Shown here: positions 16,370-23,190 of the stretch, one piece after another
Layout: each line of letters opens with the position of its first letter
Numbering within the stretch: position 1 is the stretch's first letter
NCBI GenBank assembly: GCA_902556205.1
Contig: CACDVH010000017.1
Location: 1-34,351 of the forward strand
Direction: 5' to 3'
Source: an uncultured Gammaproteobacteria bacterium
GTDB taxonomy: Bacteria > Pseudomonadota > Gammaproteobacteria > PS1 > Pseudothioglobaceae
DNA length: 34,351 nucleotides
Made by a program: the position numbers and the translations under genes
Notes under the pieces: model-generated
What the model was told of the DNA's origin: nothing
What the model saw: the letters and a program-made list of their open reading frames with translations, nothing else
The model's database searches: none

Positions 16370-16837
16370 ATGAAATCCTTACTTACTGCAATCTTAATTA
16401 TTATTTACAGTTCAACAACTCTAGCTGCAATGTCTCCTCGTTTTTACGAAACTGAGATCCTTGGTAATTGGGTATGCAAAGATGTATGGCCTGGATACTC
16501 AGCCTTTGAGATGATTCGATATAAGAAAGATGGAACCTGGAATAGCTTTGGTGAGCTTATTGTTGATTTCCCCGTGGAAGAAAATAAGGTTAAGGTTTTT
16601 TATAGTGCTTTAGGGTCTGGCGTTTGGGAAATCGAAGGTCAAAATTTAATCAGCATGATTAATACCATTGAAGTTAGAAATAGAAACCATCCATGGCTTG
16701 AAGAGTATTTTAGTTTGCAAGATGAATTTAAACTGAATGAAAAAAATTCTGAGGAAATTGTAGTTCTTGCTGATGATTATATTAACCTTCAGCCTTCATC
16801 AGGAAAGCCATACGAATGCTACAAGGTTGAGCTATAG
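16370..16837 (+). CDS. Secreted or periplasmic protein of unknown function
   Basis: The 155-residue protein starts with a classical signal peptide (MKSLLTAILIIIYSSTTLA, with cleavage likely after Ala19). The mature part has ILGNWVCKDVWPG near residue 30 and ends with a second cysteine in KPYECYKVEL. The two cysteines, exported, could form a disulfide bridge across a lipocalin-like or small beta-barrel domain. I do not recognise the family. No Shine-Dalgarno sequence is seen and a TAAAAT (16357-16362) lies just ahead of the ATG, so the transcript may have almost no leader. Its stop abuts the stop of the convergent gene. Confidence 0.75.
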   Translation: MKSLLTAILIIIYSSTTLAAMSPRFYETEILGNWVCKDVWPGYSAFEMIRYKKDGTWNSFGELIVDFPVEENKVKVFYSALGSGVWEIEGQNLISMINTIEVRNRNHPWLEEYFSLQDEFKLNEKNSEEIVVLADDYINLQPSSGKPYECYKVEL

Positions 16838-17188
16838 TTAATTCTCTCTCTGATTGTATTTTTTTGCGCTCCCCTTAGATAATTCAACAGGATATTTATT
16901 GCCATTTTGAATCAATTTCTCTTCGATTGCCCTCTCTAAATCAATCTCTAAAACACCACAAAAGCGAATGAGGTACATGGCAATATCAGCCACTTCACTT
17001 CGAATTGAATCGAGCTGTCTTTGATCTGGGGAATTTGACTCTTCAGGGGTAAGCCACTGAAAAATTTCAACAAGTTCAGAAGCCTCTACGCTGAGTGCCA
17101 TTGCTAAGTTTTTTGGAGTGTGGAACTGCTCCCAATCCCTTTCTGATGCAAAATTATTGAGCTGACTTTGTATTTTAGTTATATCCAT
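16838..17188 (-). CDS. MazG-like nucleotide pyrophosphohydrolase
   Basis: The 116-residue protein is an all-alpha NTP pyrophosphatase of the short MazG-like/dCTPase (RS21-C6) type. It shows the N-terminal FASERDWEQFHTPKNLAMALSVEASELVEIFQW and the second metal motif EVADIAMYLIRF, giving the ExxE and ExxD acidic pairs that bind Mg. Such enzymes hydrolyse dCTP or modified (d)NTPs to the monophosphate and clean the nucleotide pool. The length matches the family. It directly abuts the convergent secreted-protein gene. Confidence 0.9.
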   Translation of the reverse strand: MDITKIQSQLNNFASERDWEQFHTPKNLAMALSVEASELVEIFQWLTPEESNSPDQRQLDSIRSEVADIAMYLIRFCGVLEIDLERAIEEKLIQNGNKYPVELSKGSAKKYNQREN

Positions 17189-17230
17189 AATTTCTCTTTT
17201 GTATTACAACTATATGACAAAAAAATTCAG

Positions 17231-17259
17231 TATACTTACTACGCTTGAAATGTTTCAAG
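17231..17259 (+). promoter_or_regulatory. -10 element and palindrome before the small membrane protein gene
   Basis: TATACT (17231-17236), itself inside GTATAC, is followed by the 7-2-7 palindrome CTTGAAATGTTTCAAG (17244-17259), which begins at the predicted transcription start. Its reverse reading differs from the palindrome at 16082-16097 at only two symmetric positions. Confidence 0.4.
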
Positions 17260-17284
17260 TATTTACTAACTAAGAGGAGTTTTT

Positions 17285-17671
17285 ATGAGTATTCCAGTTC
17301 TTTGTCATGCTTTTTTAATTCTGTTTGGTGGCTTTTTTGCCATCCAATTAGCATTTAATTCACAAAAATTTGCAGAGTCGTCTCTTCGAATGGATTCACC
17401 ACAAGCGGGTTACGCATTGAAACCTGCTGGATTTATAATGTGCGGAGTTGTATTGATGTTAATTGCCACATTATTTGGGATAGGTGGGTTTACTGGCACA
17501 AAAGAATTATTAGCTGTAATGGCTGTTTTCTGCACGATGTCAGTTATCTTTAATGGAGGACAAGTTTTAAAGGTATTTCCAACCTTTGATGGGGCTGACC
17601 ATGATGTAAAAAATGCCATCAGACCATTAATACCACTAGTAGTAATTATCATTTATTTTGTAACATCTTAA
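17285..17671 (+). CDS. Small integral membrane protein of unknown function
   Basis: The 128-residue protein has four hydrophobic segments (about 3-23, 47-68, 76-96, 111-126) separated by short polar loops, one with KPAGFIM and one with FDGADHDVK. It resembles the genes at 11779 and 12274 in size and topology but lacks their PNWTSE motif and does not align obviously. A strong AAGAGGAG ribosome site precedes the ATG. The NTF2-like gene follows after 14 bases and shares the downstream terminator, so the two form a small operon. The function is unknown. Confidence 0.8.
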   Translation: MSIPVLCHAFLILFGGFFAIQLAFNSQKFAESSLRMDSPQAGYALKPAGFIMCGVVLMLIATLFGIGGFTGTKELLAVMAVFCTMSVIFNGGQVLKVFPTFDGADHDVKNAIRPLIPLVVIIIYFVTS

Positions 17672-17685
17672 CTTAAGGAGACATT

Positions 17686-18015
17686 ATGTCAGTATACGAA
17701 GCGCAAGAAGCAGCTAGAGAAGCTAATGATATGGAGGCTTATGCCGCAACCCTTCATGATGATTATCAATTTATCATGCACCTGGACAACTCGAAAAAAA
17801 ATAAAGAAGAGGCAATGGAAATGTTTACATTTATGATGAACAGTGATGATTTCGTCACACATGAATCTAGATGCCTATATGAAAGCAGCGAAGCTATGGT
17901 GACTCATGGTGTTATGAGTTTTCCAGATGGAACACGTGAGGCGGTTCTTGCTTTTCATGAAATAAAGGATGGACAAGTCATACGCATGGAGACTGGTGCA
18001 ACTCTTCTTCCTTAA
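17686..18015 (+). CDS. NTF2-like (SnoaL-type) small protein
   Basis: The 109-residue protein has the layout of a cone-shaped NTF2/SnoaL fold: N-terminal helix AREANDMEAYAATLHDDYQFIMH, helix KNKEEAMEMFTFMM, then strands ending with a conserved-looking AFHEIKDGQVIRMETG. The family includes ketosteroid-isomerase-like enzymes and non-enzymatic ligand-binding proteins. The functional class cannot be set from this sequence. AAGGAGA precedes the ATG. It lies 14 bases behind the membrane protein gene and ends at a clear terminator. Confidence 0.78.
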   Translation: MSVYEAQEAAREANDMEAYAATLHDDYQFIMHLDNSKKNKEEAMEMFTFMMNSDDFVTHESRCLYESSEAMVTHGVMSFPDGTREAVLAFHEIKDGQVIRMETGATLLP

Positions 18016-18034
18016 AAAAGAGTTTAGCCTATCA

Positions 18035-18062
18035 AAAAAAGGCGCTTTTTAGCGTCTTTTTT
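18035..18062 (+). terminator. Intrinsic terminator after the NTF2-like gene
   Basis: An A-tract plus GGCGC (to 18045) pairs with GCGTC plus a T-tract (18052-18062) around a six-base loop, with one G-U pair. It ends in six T residues and lies 20 bases behind the stop. Confidence 0.85.
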
Positions 18063-18097
18063 ATTCGATAGAATAAATTCTTAAGATTCATCTAGTA

Positions 18098-19351
18098 ATG
18101 AAACAAAATAATCTTTGGCAAGAAACCTCAGAAGAGAAAGCTACCTTTAAGTTGCTTGAAGGCACTGTGGAGTCAGATATAACTATTGTAGGTGGAGGCT
18201 ATACAGGCTGCTCTGCTGCATTAACTGCCGCCGAAAATGGTCTCTCAGTATCTCTTATTGATCAACAAATTGGATATGGTGGCTCAGGTCGAAATGTTGG
18301 CTTAGTGAATGCAGGCCTATGGCTACCTCCAGAAAAAGTGGAAGGAATTTTAGGTAAAAAAGACGGGGTCAAGCTGAATGAGGCACTCGCAAGTGCGCCA
18401 GATCTTGTGTTCAACCTAATCAATAAAAATAATATTAGCTGCAATGCTAATCGTGCAGGTACGCTCCATTGTGCGCATTCACAAAACGGTTTGAAAGACA
18501 TTAAAATTCGTCATCGCCAGCTTTCCGATCGAGGAGCTGAACTAAAATTGTTAGACGAAAATGAAACTGAGTTAGCAACTGGTTCATCCTCATTTCATGG
18601 ATCACTTCTAAATGAAAATGCGGGAACCATTAATCCACTAAGCTATTGCTTAGGTCTTGCGAGGGTTGCCCAATCCAAGGGGGCTCATATTTTTGAATCA
18701 TCTCTTGCAACCAAAATTGAATTTCAAAACGATTCTTGGATCACTTATACTGACAAAGGATCAATTAAATCGAAGAAACTTTTAATTGCTACAAATGCTT
18801 ATCTTAGTAATGTTTCAGGAATACCATCGTCAAAATATACTCCTGTTTATTATTTTCAAGCTGCGACTCAGCCTCTTTCAAAAGAGATCATAAAAGGCAT
18901 TTTGCCAAAAAGTCATGGATGCTGGGATACAGCAACTGTGATGTCATCTTTTCGAATTGATAAGCATAACCGCTTTATTATTGGAGGGATTGGGAATCTT
19001 GGCCAAAATATATCTAAAATTCATTCAAATTGGGCAAGAAGAAAGGCTTGCTCCTTGTACCCTTCTCTTAAAAATATTCCTTTTGATTATTTTTGGGGTG
19101 GTGAAATTTCAATGACAGATGATCATATTCCCAAAATATATCGTTTTGGAAAAAATGCCTATTCTATCTTTGGCTACTCAGGAAGAGGAATAGGCCCTGG
19201 AACTTACTTCGGAAAATCCATAGCTGAGGCTTTTGCAAATGAAAATGAAGACTCTCTCCCCTTAAAACCAACTAGTAACAATAATCAGAAGTTTTGCACA
19301 ATTAAAGGCAGTTTTATTGAGCTTGGAGCTAAAATAAACCATCTGGTTTGA
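18098..19351 (+). CDS. FAD-dependent oxidoreductase of the DAO family
   Basis: The 417-residue protein begins with an FAD-binding Rossmann motif VGGGYTG (31-37), the ribose-binding acid Asp55 (SLIDQQ) and GSGRNVGLVNAG, which are typical of the D-amino-acid-oxidase/PuuB group. The C-terminal FGYSGRGIGPGTYFGKSIAEA is the second FAD-contact segment. Such enzymes oxidise secondary or primary amines (gamma-glutamylputrescine, sarcosine, pipecolate, amino acids). The substrate is unknown. It converges with another member of the family, with 9 bases between stops. No ribosome site is seen and TAAGAT (18082-18087) is a -10 candidate, giving a leader of only a few bases. Confidence 0.9.
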   Translation: MKQNNLWQETSEEKATFKLLEGTVESDITIVGGGYTGCSAALTAAENGLSVSLIDQQIGYGGSGRNVGLVNAGLWLPPEKVEGILGKKDGVKLNEALASAPDLVFNLINKNNISCNANRAGTLHCAHSQNGLKDIKIRHRQLSDRGAELKLLDENETELATGSSSFHGSLLNENAGTINPLSYCLGLARVAQSKGAHIFESSLATKIEFQNDSWITYTDKGSIKSKKLLIATNAYLSNVSGIPSSKYTPVYYFQAATQPLSKEIIKGILPKSHGCWDTATVMSSFRIDKHNRFIIGGIGNLGQNISKIHSNWARRKACSLYPSLKNIPFDYFWGGEISMTDDHIPKIYRFGKNAYSIFGYSGRGIGPGTYFGKSIAEAFANENEDSLPLKPTSNNNQKFCTIKGSFIELGAKINHLV

Positions 19352-19360
19352 TCCCTGAAA

Positions 19361-20674
19361 TTATCTGTCCTTGCCAACGCCTTTAAATCTTTGTTTGGTG
19401 ACATACCATGCACCTAAATCCAATATCGGCTTTGGTGGGAGCCATTTGGCCTCTTCTATTGAAAGACAGTCACGGACCAGCCCTTCATCATTTCCACAAG
19501 CATAATCAGCCATAGCAAGGCCAAAAGCAGTACCCTTAGTGATACCTGAGCCATTGTAACATCCAGCATAATACAAATTATTTGATAACTTTTTAAAGAT
19601 ATTAGTTTTGTTTGCAGTTACGCCCTCTACACCAGAGTATAGATGCTCAAAATCTACATGGCTTAACTTAGGAAATCTATTGTTAAATGCTTGACGATGA
19701 ATCTCTTGCCTATTCTTAAGCTGCTTATCATCTAATAGATGATGATTACTGTATTCAGCGGTATTTCTTATTGAAATTCTTTTATCCTCAGTAAGTCTGA
19801 CAGTTGCACCGCCGCTATGAAGCGACAAAACACCCCAAGATGGCTCAGTACCAAGCAGTTCAACCTCTTCCTGGTTTAAAACTCGAGTAATACTTCCTGA
19901 CAGGGTAACACCAACCACTCTTTGTTTGAGCTTGCCATTAGCAATAGGCTCATAGTTACAAGCCATAATAATATTCTCAGCCTTCAAGATTGAACTGGGA
20001 GTTTTGATTGTGTTGACTCTACCCTGATCAATCTGCAAAACAGGTGAATTTTCATAGAGCTCCACATTACTTGGAAGGCTATCAGCTAGTCCAAAAACTA
20101 ATTTAGCAGGCTGAATTAGAGCTCCATTTTTAACTTTTACGCCCTTAAGGTACCAATTTGTTCCAAGCTCCATATTGATCTGATCTTTTGAAAGATTTGT
20201 ATGCTCAATTTCTCTCTTTTGAAGATAATCTTCAAACTGCTCACACTCCTCCGATGAGTTTTTATCGGCAGCCATGTGATAGATGCCTGAGTCTTTATAG
20301 TCGCATTCAATTTGACTATTCTCAATAATAGATTTAAGAGAGTTAAGGCCAGTCTGATTAATACGATCAATCCTTTGATAATGCTCTAGCTGACTCTTTT
20401 GATAGCCTCCAGAAAAGTGGCTATGGGCCACAGCATAACCTGAATTTCTTCCAGATGCATTTTGACCAATCTCTCTTGCTTCTAACAAAATAATTTTTTC
20501 ATTAGGATTTAGCTCTGCTAGTCTTCTAGCGCATGAGAGGCCTGTAAATCCAGCACCAATAATGACCCACCTAGCATCTAAATCAGTAGTCAGTCTCTTA
20601 CTTGGCTCTCTAGGATGAATTAAGTCAACCCAACCCTTAGTTTCTTGATCAAAGTTATGATGCATCTGCTTCAC
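19361..20674 (-). CDS. FAD-dependent oxidoreductase, possible L-pipecolate oxidase (AmaA-like)
   Basis: The 437-residue protein has the FAD motif IGAGFTG (39-45), Glu65 (LLEA), GQNASGRNSGYAVAH and a C-terminal GCYNGSGITKGTAFG. The group includes PuuB and Pseudomonas AmaA, which oxidises L-pipecolate to piperideine-6-carboxylate. I favour the AmaA role because of the neighbours: a saccharopine-dehydrogenase-family gene 7 bases upstream and a DpkA-type reductase divergent to both. That is inference from context, and gamma-glutamylputrescine or another amine remains possible. The start could be GTG 20674 or ATG 20665; neither has a strong ribosome site, suggesting coupling to the upstream gene. 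Confidence 0.85.
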   Translation of the reverse strand: MKQMHHNFDQETKGWVDLIHPREPSKRLTTDLDARWVIIGAGFTGLSCARRLAELNPNEKIILLEAREIGQNASGRNSGYAVAHSHFSGGYQKSQLEHYQRIDRINQTGLNSLKSIIENSQIECDYKDSGIYHMAADKNSSEECEQFEDYLQKREIEHTNLSKDQINMELGTNWYLKGVKVKNGALIQPAKLVFGLADSLPSNVELYENSPVLQIDQGRVNTIKTPSSILKAENIIMACNYEPIANGKLKQRVVGVTLSGSITRVLNQEEVELLGTEPSWGVLSLHSGGATVRLTEDKRISIRNTAEYSNHHLLDDKQLKNRQEIHRQAFNNRFPKLSHVDFEHLYSGVEGVTANKTNIFKKLSNNLYYAGCYNGSGITKGTAFGLAMADYACGNDEGLVRDCLSIEEAKWLPPKPILDLGAWYVTKQRFKGVGKDR

Positions 20675-20681
20675 AAAGTGA

Positions 20682-21836
20682 TTAATTCAAATGATCAATT
20701 AAGACAAAGTGATCGCTAATATCTTCAGCCTGATCTAACCATCGACTAACTAGCTTAGTCTGATGAGGTGCAGCAGTTACTCCAGAGGAAATTTCATTCC
20801 CAAGAACAGCCTCAACTGCAAGTGAAACTGAACACGAAACCAGCTGCGCCATAGCACTTCCATTGTCATTTCCAAGAGTATCCATAAGGTATTGCTTGTG
20901 CCACACCACCTCAGTGTCATTTTCAACTTTTAACTCAACGGTTAGAATAACGCGATCAACCTCTCCATCCGTATATGAATATCTATCCCATAAATCATCA
21001 CTGATTTCTTTTAAGCGAGCCTCTGCAATAGAAGCATCCAAAGTATCAACTTCTGAAAAAATGTCTCTCCATGCATTTTTCCAACCTTTGTATCTAAGGG
21101 TTCCTCTTACAAATTGCTTGATCTGGAGTCCGTCATCCATTTGGTATTGCTCTATAAATGGAAGAGAATCACGATTAGGATAAACCTCAAATTCATCCTC
21201 TCCCCACGGCATTGGGAGAGGATAAAGCTCTACTGACTCCCAGGGCTTTGTCACTGTATAAACATCTCCATTTCGAATACTTACAGAGGTTGACATCAAG
21301 GCCTTCAAAACTCCCAGAGGAGACCAGCTAAACTTGTAGCAAAAGTCGTTTGGTACATCACTAAGACCTCCACAATAACTCAGGAAGGAGTGTTCATTAT
21401 CTGCAGAAAATTTAGGTGAATTTTTGTATTCATCTACCAAGGCATGGGACATGCTATGATCAATTCCGGGGTCAAGCCCAACCTCATTCACAAAACACAA
21501 ATTTTTTTCTTTTGCTGCATCATTCAAAGCTCTCATTTCATCTGAGATATATGAGCTTGAAACGAAATGCGCATTGAGAGAAAGGCAAAGCTCTGCAACA
21601 GGAACATGAAAGTTGCCCGGAAGCATCGAAACAACTACATCCCCTGCAGCCACATTTTCCTCAACACTATGAAGTGAAAATGGAAAAACCTGATAATCTC
21701 CTTTCAGGTCAGATAAAGCTTTAATTGCTTTTTCAACAGTTCGGTTGTAAACCAATACTGTGTGTCCATTCTCAATTAGCATCTTTAAGCCTGGAATTGC
21801 TGAAAGTCCAGTTCCAAGCCAATGAATTTTTGCCAT
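20682..21836 (-). CDS. Saccharopine dehydrogenase-family protein (Lys9-like)
   Basis: The 384-residue protein has an N-terminal NAD(P)-binding domain (IHWLGTGLSAIPGLKML). It also has the hallmark NEVGLDPGIDHSMSHAL around residue 118 and SYCGGLSDVPNDFCYKFSWSPLGVLKA, both typical of glutamate-forming saccharopine dehydrogenases. The expected reaction is saccharopine to glutamate plus 2-aminoadipate semialdehyde, which cyclises to piperideine-6-carboxylate. Related proteins act as lysine 6-dehydrogenases or on other substrates, so the exact activity is open. GGAG lies seven bases ahead of the ATG. No lysine-ketoglutarate reductase domain is present in the window. Confidence 0.85.
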   Translation of the reverse strand: MAKIHWLGTGLSAIPGLKMLIENGHTVLVYNRTVEKAIKALSDLKGDYQVFPFSLHSVEENVAAGDVVVSMLPGNFHVPVAELCLSLNAHFVSSSYISDEMRALNDAAKEKNLCFVNEVGLDPGIDHSMSHALVDEYKNSPKFSADNEHSFLSYCGGLSDVPNDFCYKFSWSPLGVLKALMSTSVSIRNGDVYTVTKPWESVELYPLPMPWGEDEFEVYPNRDSLPFIEQYQMDDGLQIKQFVRGTLRYKGWKNAWRDIFSEVDTLDASIAEARLKEISDDLWDRYSYTDGEVDRVILTVELKVENDTEVVWHKQYLMDTLGNDNGSAMAQLVSCSVSLAVEAVLGNEISSGVTAAPHQTKLVSRWLDQAEDISDHFVLIDHLN

Positions 21837-22166
21837 TATTACTCCATAATTATTTAATTTACAAGATATATTTTTTACACTATTTCAAGGGTAAAGCTAT
21901 TATTGAATAATAAAAAATTAACTATTTATATTAATCTAAATTCTGTCATAGAAAGGTTTCCTCTTGGAAAAAAAGTTCAAACAAAGCATTTGTTTCACCA
22001 GATTAAACATGGCTATGGTTATTCTTGAAATTTTTATGCTGTGATTTTTAATTATCCAAAACATATCATCATTTTTTTGATACTTAGCTAATGAATTGCT
22101 TATACTTATCCTTTTAAACAATTAACTTTCCTAGAAAGCAATTTTTCGAATAAGAGGATTATTTTA
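21837..22166. other. 330-base divergent regulatory region without genes
   Basis: This very AT-rich spacer separates the saccharopine-dehydrogenase-like gene from dpkA. It holds a perfect inverted repeat AAACAAA-GCA-TTTGTTT (21979-21995), a smaller one TTTCC-TCTT-GGAAA, and the dpkA promoter at 22077-22106. It is by far the longest gene-free stretch in the window and probably carries operators for both directions. I see no convincing coding sequence in it. Confidence 0.6.
22077..22106 (+). promoter_or_regulatory. Sigma-70-type promoter for the dpkA-like gene
   Basis: TTGATA (22077-22082), an 18-base spacer and TATACT (22101-22106) form a good promoter. The start near 22113 gives a leader of about 54 bases, with AAGAGGATT as the ribosome site. 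Confidence 0.55.
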
Positions 22167-23171
22167 ATGACTTCAAAAACAACCGATCTTAGCCTTGATG
22201 AAATTTTTAATTTAGCTAAATCTGCCCTAATTAATAATGGTGCAAACGAAGAAAATGCTGATGCCGTTGCGTCAACAGTAACTAATGCCGAACGAGATGG
22301 CTCAGTTTCTCATGGTTTGTTTCGTATTCCTGGATATATTAAAGCCCTTCAAAGCAATAAAGTAGATGGATCCGCTGTGCCAGAAATTGAAGAGATTACG
22401 CCTGTAATATTAAGGTGTGATGCTCAAAATGGTTTTGCACCACTTGCACATAAATATGGTATCGAAAAATTAATTAATGCAGCAAATGCTTTCGGAATTG
22501 CAGGATTATCGATTCAACGCTGCCATCATTTTGCAGCACTATGGCCTGAGGTTGAGGCAATTAGTGATCAGGGGCTTGTTGGATTGACATCTGTTTCGTA
22601 TATGCCAGGAGTTGCTCCTTCTGGAGGAACAACTGCATTATTTGGAACAAATCCAATAGCATTCTCTTGGCCTAGACCTGGTAAGAATCCAATAGTCTTT
22701 GACATGGCCACTGCTTCAATGGCAAAAGGAGAAATTCAAATTGCTGCTAGGGATGGACACTCAGTCCCCCTAGGAACTGGACTTTCTCCATCAGGCGAAT
22801 TGACCACTGATGCATCAGAAATTGATAAAGGTGTATTACTCCCTTTTGGAGGTCATAAAGGTTCTGTCATTGCACTAATGATTGAATTATTATCAGGCCC
22901 ACTTGTAGGTGAAACTTTCTCTTATGAAACAAAGGAACGTGACAATGGAGATGGAGGTCCTGCTCAAGGAGGTCAGTTTATTCTTGCTATGTCACCAGAA
23001 ATTATTTCTGGAAAAGATACCTCTGCACAGACTGAAGATTTTCTAAAAAAATACAATGAAATAGAGGGCACACGTCTTCCCGGTGAAAGACGTCATGAAA
23101 ATAGGAAAGATCTTGGGAAAAGGCAAGTAAATAGTGCTTTAGTTAATACAATCAAAGAATTGATTATTTAA
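22167..23171 (+). CDS. dpkA: Ldh2-family cyclic imino acid reductase (DpkA-like)
   Basis: DpkA reduces delta1-piperideine-2-carboxylate to L-pipecolate and delta1-pyrroline-2-carboxylate to L-proline with NADPH. The 334-residue protein belongs to the malate/L-sulfolactate dehydrogenase-like (Ldh2) fold. Several stretches match Pseudomonas DpkA as I recall it: ERDGSVSHGLFRIPGY, RCHHFAALWPEVE, LFGTNPIAF, NPIVFDMAT-SMAKG-IQIAAR, LLPFGGHKGS and RLPGERR. These are more specific than the generic malate/lactate/ureidoglycolate members. Divergent partners with saccharopine-dehydrogenase-like and pipecolate-oxidase-like genes support a lysine/pipecolate role; use in hydroxyproline or proline metabolism is the main alternative. 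The gene is preceded by a good promoter. Confidence 0.82.
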   Translation: MTSKTTDLSLDEIFNLAKSALINNGANEENADAVASTVTNAERDGSVSHGLFRIPGYIKALQSNKVDGSAVPEIEEITPVILRCDAQNGFAPLAHKYGIEKLINAANAFGIAGLSIQRCHHFAALWPEVEAISDQGLVGLTSVSYMPGVAPSGGTTALFGTNPIAFSWPRPGKNPIVFDMATASMAKGEIQIAARDGHSVPLGTGLSPSGELTTDASEIDKGVLLPFGGHKGSVIALMIELLSGPLVGETFSYETKERDNGDGGPAQGGQFILAMSPEIISGKDTSAQTEDFLKKYNEIEGTRLPGERRHENRKDLGKRQVNSALVNTIKELII

Positions 23172-23190
23172 AAGTAGCATTCAAGACTGA

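Noticed and set aside
21936-22121. 61-codon minus-strand frame in the dpkA upstream region
   Set aside because: It has no ribosome site, has low-complexity AT-rich composition and overlaps the dpkA promoter; it looks like chance.
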